NCBI GenBank assembly: GCA_004151065.3
Contig: NWUY0300024723.1
Coordinates: 13,821-24,172 of the forward strand
Direction of reading: 5' to 3'
DNA: 10,352 nt
DNA from: Larix sibirica
Taxonomy: Eukaryota; Streptophyta; Pinopsida; Pinales; Pinaceae
Positions 1 to 8,028 of this stretch are shown here, piece after piece. Each line of letters starts with the position of its first letter. The stretch's first letter is position 1. The notes under the pieces are model-generated. The model was not told the DNA's origin and searched no databases. It was given only the letters and a program-made list of their open reading frames with translations. Made by a program: the position numbers and the translations under genes.

Positions 1-341
1 AGAAGGGAGCCCCATTCCTTGTGTTTTGCAGGATTTTGGGGGAGGAGTACTATGGATTGGGAAAATTGTAGAGCGTGTGTGAAAGAAAAGAAATATGCAT
101 GCAAATAAGTATTGGATAGTTTCCATACTTATTTAATGAAATGAATATATGTTCTTACATTGAATCGTTATTGGAAAATTACTATGGACTTTATGACTAT
201 ATCATAAGAAGGATTATAACATGCACACTTCGTCTTAATGATTGATATAGGTACATGTGGATATGCCGAGCATGGAAAGGAAGCTAAGGAATTGGACGAT
301 CAATGTTGGTTCATTGTGGATGAGATAGCCAACAACTATAT
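1..341. other. No recognisable gene; probably decayed gypsy flank
   Basis: No reading frame here gives a protein I recognise. The stretch lies directly upstream of the gypsy 3' coding end, so it may be decayed integrase-region DNA or an insertion into it. Around 302-360 one frame reads FIVDEIANN, faintly like the lead-in to a chromodomain, but I would not call it. The one clear structure is the hairpin at 103-134, listed separately. Confidence 0.5.
103..134. repeat. Near-perfect 13-bp hairpin with one bulge
   Basis: AAATAAGTAT (103-112) is the exact reverse complement of ATACTTATTT (125-134). After a single bulged T at 113, GGA (114-116) pairs with TCC (122-124), leaving a 5-base loop. The stem is 13 bp in total. 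It could be a remnant of a small palindromic element or simply an AT-rich palindrome. No gene is adjacent, so terminator function is not implied. Confidence 0.7.
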
Positions 342-437
342 CAGGGTACAAAGACCAAGAACATTGTGACAAATGTCCTTAAGGAAGCAACCTGGGAACT
401 AAAGAATGTTGTGCAGCTGGATATTCAACTTGTCTAA
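342..437 (+). pseudogene. Ty3/gypsy polyprotein 3' end, chromodomain-like remnant
   Basis: The frame starting at 342 is open to a TAA at 435-437 and contains VLKEATWELKNVV (375-413). EATWE is the hallmark near the end of the chromodomain-like tail of chromoviral Ty3/gypsy integrases, where the usual form is KWKG..x.EATWE followed by a short tail. The tail would normally steer integration to particular chromatin. The expected neighbours follow at the right distance: stop codon, about 65 bases of spacer, polypurine tract, LTR. Upstream the frame is broken by a TGA at 321-323, and the VKWKG half is not recognisable, so this is a fossil. The call rests on the short motif plus its context. Confidence 0.45.
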
Positions 438-502
438 ATACATGTTAAAAAATTTCATTATTTATATAGTGTTGATGATGCATCGAGGACGGCGCATAAA
501 TT

Positions 503-516
503 AAGGAGGAGGGGAA
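503..516 (+). other. Polypurine tract of Ty3/gypsy element
   Basis: An all-purine run (aaggaggaggggaa) sits immediately before an LTR-like start. In LTR retrotransposons this tract primes plus-strand DNA synthesis and always abuts the 3' LTR. The preceding bases 481-500 (catcgaggacggcgcataaa) also resemble the 'cgaggac' stretch commonly found just before the tract in plant Ty3/gypsy elements. Confidence 0.65.
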
Positions 517-540
517 TATAACACCTTGGTTTTTACCCCA

Positions 541-622
541 TAATGTAATTATGTAAATATGATGGAAATGGCTAAAACTAGACATGAATGGTCCACTGTG
601 GCCAAAATAATGTAATTATGTA
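541..622. repeat. 15-bp direct repeat pair
   Basis: taatgtaattatgta occurs at 541-555 and again at 608-622, exact over 15 bases and 67 bases apart. Both copies lie in the putative LTR upstream of the TATA-like box, where short promoter repeats are common in plant LTRs. The word is very AT-rich, so a chance match is possible. Confidence 0.7.
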
Positions 623-633
623 CATTTTATATT

Positions 634-645
634 TAATATAAAAAC
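634..645 (+). promoter_or_regulatory. TATA-like box of putative LTR promoter
   Basis: taatataaaaac fits the plant TATA consensus and lies about 115 bases inside the putative LTR, a plausible position for a retrotransposon promoter. In this AT-rich DNA similar words are frequent, so the position relative to the LTR start is the only real support. Confidence 0.3.
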
Positions 646-874
646 ACACAACTACCAAAACCAAAGAGGACAAAGAAGAGATGGGGGGCTACAATTCCAC
701 AAGGAGAGTGAGAAGGGGGTTTAAGGAGGAGACGACCCTTGTGACTTATTCTTTTAAGTCATTATCTTTACTTATTACTTTTATCCTATGTGTGATTAAT
801 ATCTATCTATCAAAGTTCATAAACCATAATCTTGAGTTAATTACCTAAGCTTGGGATTAGGGGGGAAGGTGTCC

Positions 875-961
875 AACCCCATGTATACCAAGTGTCTAGT
901 TCCTATCATATGGGGTTCCACTTGGCTAGTTCTCCACATGCATATAATTATGGAGAACTAG
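875..961. repeat. Cluster of three overlapping inverted repeats
   Basis: Three inverted pairs overlap. AACCCCAT (875-882) pairs with ATGGGGTT (910-917). CCAAGTG (888-894) pairs with CACTTGG (919-925). CTAGTTCTCCA (926-936) pairs with TGGAGAACTAG (951-961) as a perfect 11-bp stem with a 14-base loop. The first two interleave like a pseudoknot and cannot form one simple nested hairpin, whereas the third is independent. CTAGTTC also occurs as a direct repeat (896-902 and 926-932). The cluster may belong to the LTR or to a small palindromic element. Confidence 0.6.
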
Positions 962-2410
962 TCCATTGGTCCATCATTCCCTCTGAGGATTGAACCATCA
1001 TATGTTGTCTGAACCACCATTGACCATACCACCACCACCCATATTACCATCACCGTACAGTAGATGGGAGCCATACCAAGAACATCGGATTGGAATAGAT
1101 GTATAGTAAAACTTTTTACCTTCTTTTGGATTGGTAGCCCCATCTCGAGGGTGTCTCGCCAAAGAAAGATATGGCTTGACAGATCCTATGGCTGGGAGGA
1201 ACGTCCTCGGTCTGTAGTCAGTTGGTTATATTTCTAGATAAGTCTCCATAATTGGTGTATAGATGATGGGTATGTATGTACGTTTATATTAATTACTACT
1301 ACCATATGATCTAAGTGAACCGAATTAATGGCAATAGTGAATGCATTCTTGTGGAAATATGTTTTATGTGTGATTATACACATACCTGTTTATGTTGAAA
1401 ATGTTTAATCAAAATCAATAGAAAAATGAAATTGCATGTCAAAAGGCGAATTCAGTCAGCAGAATGAGTACCCCGTGGCCCCAAGGGAACTGTGAGGTCA
1501 CTAGGTACGTGACAGTATAAGATTTAATGAACCCAAATTACCCCAAGATTTAAGAGAGAAAAATTCTAAAAGAAAAAAAAAATCGACTTTCTACATACCA
1601 TTATAGACAAAAGGATTTGTAGATGCACAGGATGAAAATGTAGCAGCAATGGAACCCATGAACAATTTTTATTTATTACCCTATAAGGCTATTAATGAGA
1701 GCAAAACCACTGCAATGAAAAAATGCATCCCTCCTCCAAACATTGTTAAGATCTTCCTCTGTTACATGATGGGGAAACAAATCATGATATTGTGCTAAGG
1801 AAAGTAGGAAAAAAATGAGGTAGCTAATGTATTAGAGTATTTACCTAAGCTTTTGGCCAAGCAAATATGAGAAACATGCATATGTATATGAATTATATAG
1901 AAGCTCCACTTCCATTTATGGTTTTTACCAAAATATTGTGAGAAGTGATGAAGGGAATCCCATACCATGAAAATAGAAGAAAATTATGGATGGTGACTAT
2001 GTATGGAATACCAGAGAACTCTTCTATGGAACCTCTCTTGTATACTTTGTAGAATGTGATCATGTAAACAACTGAATAAACCCACTAATTCCTTTACAAT
2101 ATTTCATATCTATGCTCTTCTATACTTTCAACCTAGGGAGAAATAAACTGAGGCTAGCATAGATATAGTTTAAAAGAATTGATGTTTGGACTTATGGTTT
2201 TTTTAATATTTTTTATCCAATTGATACTTTATAACTTTGATGTTAACATGAATAGAAAGCTGAGATAGAAATAGTTCAAAGGTTAGAAAATACTCACACT
2301 AGTGACAAAAACAAGGCAAAAATTGTAATGTTCATGATCTCCAAAGCATACCAAACTTCATGATTAGCAAACCTAGCACTGATCAAGAATCTGCGACTTC
2401 GCCATATATA
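962..2410. other. Long stretch without recognisable gene
   Basis: No frame on either strand yields a recognisable protein. The 61-codon minus frame at 958-1143 has no family features. The first few hundred bases may still be gypsy LTR. The remainder is AT-rich intergenic DNA with homopolymer runs (for example A-rich at 1569-1581) and no clear repeat, RNA gene or element boundary that I can see. Confidence 0.5.
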
Positions 2411-2413
2411 CAA

Positions 2414-2520
2414 TATACGCCTTTGTGACTCCATCGCGATTCATGGCCACCAAGACAATAGACAAACAACCCAGAAAATGGGAACATCCTCAACCATTTG
2501 GTGTGAGATATTGTGAGGAG
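2414..2520 (-). pseudogene. Possible zinc-knuckle remnant of LINE ORF1
   Basis: A minus-strand frame reads KWLRMFPFSGLFVYCLGGHE, followed by SRW. Plant L1 ORF1 proteins carry a CCHC knuckle after their DUF4283 domain, usually shaped like 'E.LP.FC..C...GH....C'. Here the GHES part, one Cys and the WL/FP lead-in are in place, but the first and last cysteines are lost. It lies on the same strand and downstream of the DUF4283-like block at 2870-3126, the expected order, but in a different frame and further away than usual. The 2611-2710 duplication lies between them. It could be a chance resemblance. Confidence 0.3.
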
Positions 2521-2610
2521 GGTCAGTGAGACCATCTATTGATGGAAACCTCGAGCTACTTCAATAATATAAAGAGGACGGGGAATTAACAACTTGCTAA
2601 TTCATTTTTG

Positions 2611-2710
2611 CAAGTGTCAATCATCTAGAAATCAAGGTCACCAATTGTCAATTAACCTTACATGTGTCAATCATGTAGAGTTTGAGGCTACCAAAGGTGA
2701 GTTAAATAAT
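2611..2710. repeat. Diverged 50-bp tandem duplication
   Basis: Two adjacent 50-base units start at 2611 (caagtgtcaatcatctaga) and 2661 (catgtgtcaatcatgtaga). The first 20 bases agree at nearly every position; the rest are more diverged but alignable (aaggtcacca versus gaggctacca). This is an old local duplication in non-coding or decayed coding DNA. Confidence 0.6.
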
Positions 2711-2869
2711 ATAATTTCATTGGCTAGGATAACTTCGATAAATTGATGAAGGATATCCAATGAACTATCATTTGCTCACTTTTCTTCACAATAAAACACC
2801 TTACGACGTAATTAACTTACAATTGAGCCATAACCCTCGGTAGATCGAAATCAAAATCAAAATATTTTC

Positions 2870-3126
2870 TTACAAATAAAAAGGGCACTATAATGTCCAA
2901 TAATTTCCTTACTCAACTCCCATCACCCTCATAATTATTTCCCGCCATGACTCCGTAGGTAGAGATGGGAGTTTAACCCACAAATAGATTGTCATGGTTT
3001 CCTTGAGAAAAGCGAACCATGGGTTCTAGGTATTATCCCAATACCATTTCCCGTAACTGATGATCTTCGGAAGTGATTCATCCCTTGACCAAAATGTGAA
3101 ACATTTGAAAATAACCTAAATGTTGG
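2870..3126 (-). pseudogene. LINE ORF1 remnant, DUF4283-like domain
   Basis: One minus frame reading down from about 3115 gives VIFKCFTFWS, then NPWFAFLKETMT (about 3022-2987), IYLWVKLPSLPTESW (2989-2945) and a further 25 residues. The 'W..F.......vWVkLP.LP.e.W' pattern is the core of DUF4283, the N-terminal domain of ORF1-type proteins of plant L1 LINEs, which coat the element's RNA. In-frame stops (a TAG just before NPWF and a TAA after MRVMGVE) make it a fossil. It lies on the opposite strand to the endonuclease remnant that begins about 100 bases to the right, suggesting an inverted insertion. A DUF4283 protein from a different element is equally possible. Confidence 0.55.
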
Positions 3127-3224
3127 TCTCCACATCATACAAATAAGAATAAAATGTATTGGCTTTGTTTTTTAATAGTATTGAGCATTTCCATCTTAGT
3201 TGTTTTTATTTTTATTTTGTAAAA

Positions 3225-4031
3225 ATGTCTGTCTATATTAATATAATTGCGTTATCATGGAATTTCAATGGGCGTGGCCCCAGTGTTCACCATCTTATAT
3301 GATTTCTAAATAGCTTAGAATCAAAATTAATATCATAGCGACAATCACTTTGAATATCTTCTACATTGATTACAAAATTTAAAAACTTTTGACCCACATA
3401 AATTTGTTAATTGGAACTAAAGTATCCAAGTATGGAACATGCAGCTCATTTTGAGCATTTGCAACCACTTCAGTTCAATGATAATAAATTTGTTGAGGCA
3501 AGGTTATGTCACTCTCTCTCTTCCCATCAGATCTTTCTTATGTACTTTTATCTTTGTCCAAAGTTAACTCAAGTTGATTGGAGGGCAGTGGCATGACGAC
3601 AACATCAACACTTGACCATTGTGGGTCTCTTCTTTGCATTTAACTGGCATCAAATCCTTCATGACAATCATTTACTTCAATTATGAAAGGAGTAGGAAAC
3701 CATTCCAATTTAGCTTATATCAAGATTGTGCAAGAACTCAAGCTAGAAATCTTAGCATCACATAATATCGATCTTGCTAGATAGAAGAAGATACCATTCT
3801 AAGTTTCATAGTATTGTTGAAAAATATTCAAGCATTGAGGAGAGAACTAACAACCATATCAAAAAAAGGTTGGTTGTAAAAATATCCAATGAACAATATT
3901 TAAAATGGAAAGTAAGTTCGAGCATGTGAAAAAGTGTATGAATCGATAAATTTTGACCAGACAATGAGGCTATTCTCTTTCAACAAAGCAACAAAGATTT
4001 GATTCTCAAAAGGAGGCTACAATGTATCATG
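3225..4031 (+). pseudogene. LINE ORF2 N-terminal remnant, AP endonuclease
   Basis: One plus frame (ATG at 3225) runs through the region with many stops but keeps family landmarks in register. ALSWNFNGRGPSVHHLI (3249-3299) matches the start of plant LINE endonucleases ('ilSWNcRGlG.p.avr.L'). YLCPKLTQVDWRAV (about 3552-3593) matches the 'Yg.P....r...W..l' segment. VGLFFAFNWHQILHDN (3627-3674) matches '.PW...GDFNqiLh', with the catalytic Asp apparently Asn. NEAILFQQSNKDLILK (3963-4010) resembles the 'e..w.QrSR..Wlk.GD' linker before the reverse transcriptase. The enzyme nicks target DNA to prime insertion. At least ten in-frame stops show long decay. The RT domain itself is not recognisable downstream. 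Confidence 0.65.
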
Positions 4032-4790
4032 TCAAAGACCTTCATATGCAATTTCTTAGTATAGTAAAATGTGCAAATTTTGACCCATACTTGCAAGTCA
4101 ATTTTAATCCACCAACAAGTCCAACTTGTCAGTATCAAGTTTGACTCAAGTACTCATAGGTCAAGCATGCTTCTTTTCCCAGTGACATAAGTTTGTTTTT
4201 GTATTGTCCAAGATTTTCCCAAGTTTTCAAACTCTTGCTCAGTTGCCTAGCCAAATTTTTCATTAAAGACAAACTTTCTGCCAATAAAAATCTCTCATTT
4301 TTAACGCTACGCGCCAGGTATCCGCTACCACATAGTCTTAAATGGGCCCTAGTGAAAAGGTAAATTATAAAATCATGATTTATCCAGGCTCATGTCACTA
4401 AGATATGCATTGTCCTAGATGTTATACCTTCGACGTTTATTGCATGAATGCCACCTATATTCATGATTTCCAACGTAATATGAGCTTGATCTCACACATA
4501 CTTGCCATGTGCTTCATTCACAATTTTAATTATTAAGGTGTCAGAACACGGTTTGATTTCTTATTTTTCCTTTGCTAATTGTCCTTGTTTTACTTTCTTC
4601 GTCAAGCATTCTAAGGTTTGTGAAGGAAAACCCCTTCTCAGTATTCATAGAGTGGCTCATGGTCGCAACCTTCTCTCATATGCAGCCACAAGGTGGTAGA
4701 GATCATGATGAGGTTGTCCAAAGACTGGATTTTGGATTTGGATTTCAACATAATTTGAAGGTCATAGGTTAGGTTTATTATTGGTGTAGC
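4032..4790. other. No recognisable gene; possibly decayed LINE body
   Basis: By order this stretch should hold the reverse transcriptase of the element to its left, but I find no Y-x-DD box or other RT motif in any frame. Short overlapping frames at 4502-4772 lack family features. No RNA gene, repeat array or element end is visible. Confidence 0.45.
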
Positions 4791-4991
4791 CATCATTTTT
4801 TTTTCTCTGTGCACGGGATTCCCTTCAAAAGGAATGACTATCAAATTTTTTTCTACGGATGAGGTTCTCTTCAGAAGGCACGTCCATCAAATTTTCTTTG
4901 CGGGTGAGGTTCCCTCCAAAAGGCACGACCATCAAATTTTCTCTGTCGGTGAGGTTCCCTTCATAACACATGGCCATCAAATTTCGGCTCG
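4791..4991. repeat. 45-bp minisatellite, four units and a partial
   Basis: Units begin at 4791 (48 bp, most diverged), 4839 (46 bp), 4885 (45 bp) and 4930 (45 bp), with a partial fifth at 4975-4991. The shared pattern is catcaaatttt.ct...gggtgaggttccct.caaaaggcacgac. Because the period is 15 codons, the plus frame from 4834 reads a repeated HQIF..GEVP motif. That frame starts inside the array, has no recognised domain and is probably not a gene. Units 3 and 4 are closest to each other, consistent with slippage or unequal exchange. Confidence 0.85.
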
Positions 4992-5321
4992 TTATTCTTT
5001 TCCTTTGGTTTCTTTTCTCATGGCGTCTCCTCTCTCCATCTCTATTTCTACACGGTCTTTGAGGTGCAGTGTTTCCTCCCGTTCTTCTTACTCAGAGTGG
5101 GTAGGATTTGAATCATAACATTTATTGCAAGGGTTTCGTATAATGCAAGGTTTTACATATCCTTTTTAATATAAATTTATATATTGTTTTATGGTATTTA
5201 TATTCTTAAATCGAGAAGGGTTTTGTTTAGTTGTTCTTCTTACCTTCATTCCCATTCTTCCCTTGAAACAAAGTTTAATGTTGGACCTACATTCATGCTA
5301 TTGCATGGGCCTAGATGTATG

Positions 5322-5383
5322 GTGCATTTCGATTGCAGATCCAGGCTATTGGGTGCATTTCTATTGCAGATCCAGGATATTGG
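5322..5383. repeat. 31-bp tandem duplication
   Basis: Two adjacent 31-base units (5322-5352 and 5353-5383) share gtgcatttc/t-attgcagatccagg-c/a-tattgg and differ at only two positions. This is the least diverged duplication in the window, so probably recent. Upstream, ctattgcatgggcc (5299-5312) may be a degenerate earlier unit. Confidence 0.9.
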
Positions 5384-5530
5384 AATTGAGATATGTGTAT
5401 GATTGTGAGCCCTAAGTCTCATTGCATTGTTCTCTTCACGCTCTTTTGATAAGTGTGGCTTGAAATCAGACATTAACTTGAAAATTGGTACCAACATGCC
5501 TTTTTAATAAGGTTTAATCATCTCTTCTCT

Positions 5531-5607
5531 TATGGTTATACCAAGAGTTTTCATTGTGTAAATAATTTTTATGGCTAGACCAAGAGTTTCATTGTCTAAA
5601 TAATTCT
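5531..5607. repeat. 39/38-bp tandem duplication
   Basis: Unit one (5531-5569) and unit two (5570-5607) share tatgg.ta.accaagagttt, one T fewer in the second copy, then cattgt.taaataatt. A trailing tattgtttgg at 5608 may be the start of a third, degraded unit. No coding frame is preserved. Confidence 0.8.
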
Positions 5608-5890
5608 TATTGTTTGGTCTCATTTATTTTCAGAAATTATGATCTTAATCCTTGCTTGCGGAGCTTTAAACATCTGACTTGTGATATTTTCCCCTTTCCA
5701 TCCATTCTTCTAATCATGACTGTATTTTTTTTCTTATTGCAACCTGCAGGTAAAGGAAAAGGAAAATCAAGTTTATGCATTAAATAAAGAAAAATAGTGG
5801 GGTATGCTCCTTATTACCTGTACCTTGGAGGTCTCCCATTTTTTTGAGTTCGCTAAGAACCTAGTTATACTCATTGCGATGTCAAAATCA

Positions 5891-5985
5891 CCATAACTAC
5901 ACCCTACTACGGAAGGGTGCTACGGATGATGTTAGGGGGACATAATTGCCATAACCGCACCCTGCTACGGATGATGTCACGGGGA
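5891..5985. repeat. Direct repeat with embedded hairpin
   Basis: ccataactacaccct (5891-5905) and ccataaccgcaccct (5949-5963) begin two copies that both continue into gctacggatgatgt. The first copy carries an extra stretch (about 13 bases) that creates CACCCT (5900-5905) and AGGGTG (5914-5919), a 6-bp stem with an 8-base loop. Either the second copy lost this piece or the first gained it by a small internal duplication of ctacgga. Confidence 0.7.
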
Positions 5986-5999
5986 TAGATGGCAAAAAT

Positions 6000-6252
6000 A
6001 ATCCCCTTGCTTTTTCTAGAGGATTGCATCATCACTTTCCAACCAATAAAAAAAAGAAAAATAAAAAATCACATAACAAAAATCAAATTTACAATGTTGA
6101 ACCTTAGGTTGATAATACAAATTTAGAACCAAACCCAAAATAATTCCTCGACGCGAATACTCTATGTCGAGGACATATAATAAAATAATCACCTAAAATA
6201 AAACCAAGAAAAAAAATTACATTGTACAAACTAAATTTAATAACATTGCGTG
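6000..6252. other. AT-rich flank of LINE insertion, small hairpin
   Basis: No gene seen. CCTCGAC (6146-6152) and GTCGAGG (6166-6172) form a perfect 7-bp stem with a 13-base loop, standing out as GC-rich in A-rich surroundings. The remainder is low-complexity A/T sequence. Confidence 0.5.
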
Positions 6253-6262
6253 ATTGCTATAT
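6253..6262. repeat. Left target-site duplication of LINE
   Basis: attgctatat here is identical to 8029-8038. It directly abuts the T-run that is the A-tail of the minus-strand LINE. Ten bases is within the usual length for LINE target duplications, and its placement at both element ends makes chance unlikely. Confidence 0.8.
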
Positions 6263-6529
6263 TTTTTTTTAACAATAAAAAAAGACGATACTTGTATTAA
6301 GAAGTATGGTAGTAATTCAAACCAACAGATGTCCACATATTGTCACCCAATACAGCCGAGACATAACCGTCTCCCAGTCACAGTAAAAGAAAGTAAAAAG
6401 ATAATCGGGATATACCAAATCCCCCTCAGGTAGAACACAAATAGTTCAAGATAAAAATAATAGCCGGTTAAAGTCATACTGCCAGTCCAAAATATATACC
6501 AGAAAACAAAAACTAAAATGATAGTGAAA
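6263..6529 (-). other. LINE 3' UTR and A-tail
   Basis: After the ORF2 stop (TAA, 6530-6532) about 260 bases of non-coding sequence lead to a run of eight or nine A on the minus strand (plus-strand T at 6262-6270) that meets the target duplication. The last part before the tail, on the minus strand, is T-rich (gtctttttttattgtt). The UTR end is what the LINE reverse transcriptase recognises when starting integration. Confidence 0.65.
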
Positions 6530-7186
6530 TTAAACAGCAAAAATGATCCAGCAGCCATGTAAGGTAGCCCGTGAACCCTCCATAATCTCATAAAATACCT
6601 TGCCGGCCTCTGCGACAAGACCACGACGAGACAACGAGTCTGCAGTGGAGTTATGTTCCCAGAAAATATGTATTATAGAGGTCCCAGGACATCGATCACG
6701 TAAAATCATAGTCTGATCCATCCAAGTAGATAGTGCTAGTGCATTAATAGCCGAAACAGAGTTGGCCCAATTCACAATGGATAAGGAGTCTCCCGCAATC
6801 TGGTCAAGTTGTATGTGGGCCTTATCAGCAAAAAACAATACAATCCACAATGCAAGAAGTTCCCCTTTAGTGTTGGTAATGAAGCCACCATGTAGCCAAA
6901 GTCTGATATGATCACCATTTGCCAATTCTATAAATGCACCCGCTCCATAATGACCGAGAAGGGGATGAGCAGCACCGTCAAAGCAGGCCCGGTTCCCCGA
7001 TCGAAGGAGTCCAGAAGGTCGAGTGACACGAGCTTCAATTACAGTGTCACCAAGTAATGTGATGCCAATCTTGTTTGCAGTATACTGTACCTGGCATGTA
7101 ATACGACTAGCCTCCGAGATTGAATTCTCAAATATCATACTATTTCGGGATTTCCAAATCTCCCATGAGACCAGGCATGCCAACAC
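6530..7186 (-). pseudogene. RNase H domain of the LINE, catalytic set intact
   Basis: The uninterrupted final 218 codons hold an RVT_3-type RNase H, which removes RNA from RNA-DNA hybrids. Counting from 7186, Asp70 is in CFDGAAHP, Glu109 in TKGELLAL, Asp133 in IAGDSLSIVNW and Asp183 in EHNSTADSLSRRG. These are the four acidic residues of the family, all present, with the expected spacing. A glycine-rich GAGAFIEL strand follows the first Asp. The domain has no start codon of its own that I would trust; it is the tail of ORF2, separated from the zinc region by the TAG at 7193. No promoter is evident, so it is probably not expressed as a free protein. Confidence 0.85.
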
Positions 7187-8026
7187 CCCCAGCTATCTGT
7201 TATGTACAAAGACACATTTAAACAAGTGCTGTAATGTATAATCCCGACCAGTATTTAATAAGGGTAAAGGATTACCCAGAAAAATCCAGACTTTTGCCGC
7301 GAAGGGACATAAAACAAAGAGATGGACAAACGATTCTTCATCCTGCAAACAGTGAACACATATATTAGGTCCTGAAAAACCTCTTTTCTGAAGGTTACAC
7401 CATAGCAGAATCTTCTCCTCCAGTAGAAGCCAGATGAAGATCTTAACTTTATGAGGGATACACCACTTCCAACAAGTAGTATGCCACCACTTCTCAGATA
7501 AAGGAAAGCTAGATACAATTGTCGGATAAGCCTGTTTGGCTGATATAGTACCATCATAGGTGTTCCAAGACCACATGAATCGGTCATCTGTTTCAGTAAT
7601 ATGGAAATTTGCAAGATATAGCCCTGTACTATAGGTATTCCATTCAATAGCCATAGATCCAACCAACCCCAACTATGTAGCATTCAACCAGGTGTTGAAA
7701 GATGCAGTCGGCCGATTCAGCACCAGGATATGACAGAGTTTATAATAACTTGTGCAACGAAGATGATGGATTAAATGTGGTGATAGTTTGAAGGATAGTG
7801 GCCCTCCGACCATGGGATCCTCCCCAATCATAATATGGCGACCGTCTCCAGGAACCCAGGCCAGCCAAGCAGCCACAATTGGAAAAATAAAAAGCATACC
7901 AGCCCAAAGAATCGAAACACCCTTGGTAGATTTGTGACCAAATCGAATCCACTGCACCATGGACAACTTCCCAAAATATTTATCTTTAATGATGCTTCCC
8001 CAAACACATTGCACAGCTAAAATGTG
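6530..8026 (-). pseudogene. LINE ORF2 C-terminus: connector, zf-RVT, RNase H
   Basis: A single minus frame of about 499 codons from the truncation point to TAA at 6530-6532, with no frameshift and only two in-frame stops, TAG at 7673-7675 and TAG at 7193-7195. Domains in order: a post-RT connector (8026-7676) with 'VQCVWGSIIKDKYFG' and 'WVPGDGRHIMIGEDPMVGG', typical of plant LINEs; a zf-RVT zinc-binding region (about 7580-7260) with 'IPHKVKIFIWLL', 'LQKRGF', 'CVHC' and 'FVHLFVLCPFAAKVW'; a linker with 'SWEIWKSRNSMIFEN'; then RNase H. In an intact element the protein reverse-transcribes and inserts LINE RNA; here RT and endonuclease are absent. GTG and TTG codons at apparent starts are just internal codons after stops. 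Confidence 0.85.
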
Positions 8027-8028
8027 CC

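Larger units (their letters stand above)
517..840 (+). mobile_element. Start of Ty3/gypsy 3' LTR, right end undetermined
   Basis: Directly after the polypurine tract the sequence reads tataacacc. Many plant Ty3/gypsy LTRs begin TGTAACACC, so the terminal TG appears mutated to TA. Within the first 130 bases there is a TATA-like box (634-645), followed by a purine-rich stretch (659-735), compatible with an LTR promoter and leader. The right end is not visible: only one LTR is in the window, so no second copy or 5-bp target duplication can be matched. The given end is nominal; the LTR may run past 960. The left boundary is fairly well supported. Confidence 0.5.
6263..8028 (-). mobile_element. 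5'-truncated LINE (L1-type with RNase H)
   Basis: A non-LTR retrotransposon copy on the minus strand, about 1.77 kb, retaining only the last part of ORF2, the 3' UTR and the A-tail. Full plant L1 LINEs are several kilobases, so ORF1, endonuclease and RT are missing. 5' truncation is the normal outcome when reverse transcription stops early during target-primed integration. Boundaries come from the A-tail (T-run 6262-6270) and matching 10-bp repeats outside both ends. The ORF2 frame is open right up to the truncation point at 8026, as a clean truncation predicts. Two nonsense codons and no frameshift suggest moderate age. The copy cannot mobilise itself. Confidence 0.85.

Noticed and set aside
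958-1143. 61-codon minus frame
   Set aside because: No domain, no support from neighbours, and within the length expected by chance.
1497-1513. GTCAC/GTGAC inverted repeat
   Set aside because: Only a 5-bp stem, common by chance.
841-1852. ttacctaagctt at 841 and again at 1841, exactly 1000 bases apart
   Set aside because: A 12-13 base match that does not extend; probably chance, not an LTR pair.
4502-4844. Overlapping 65-68 codon frames on both strands
   Set aside because: Three mutually overlapping short frames with no recognisable motif, typical of random open stretches.
4791-4991. CRISPR-like array
   Set aside because: The units are contiguous and diverged with no unique spacers, and the setting is plant nuclear DNA.
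4834-5118. 94-codon plus-strand frame with repeated HQIF..GEVP motif
   Set aside because: It begins inside a 45-bp minisatellite whose period is a multiple of three, so the protein repeat follows from the DNA repeat. The remainder has no family features.
5184-5497. Short frames across the 31-bp duplication
   Set aside because: They overlap on both strands and only reflect the tandem duplication.
7740-7952. Other-frame ORFs inside the LINE (also 6343-6624, 7255-7683 and plus-strand 7023-7241, 7835-8020)
   Set aside because: They are alternative-frame shadows of the ORF2 frame, which carries the recognisable domains.
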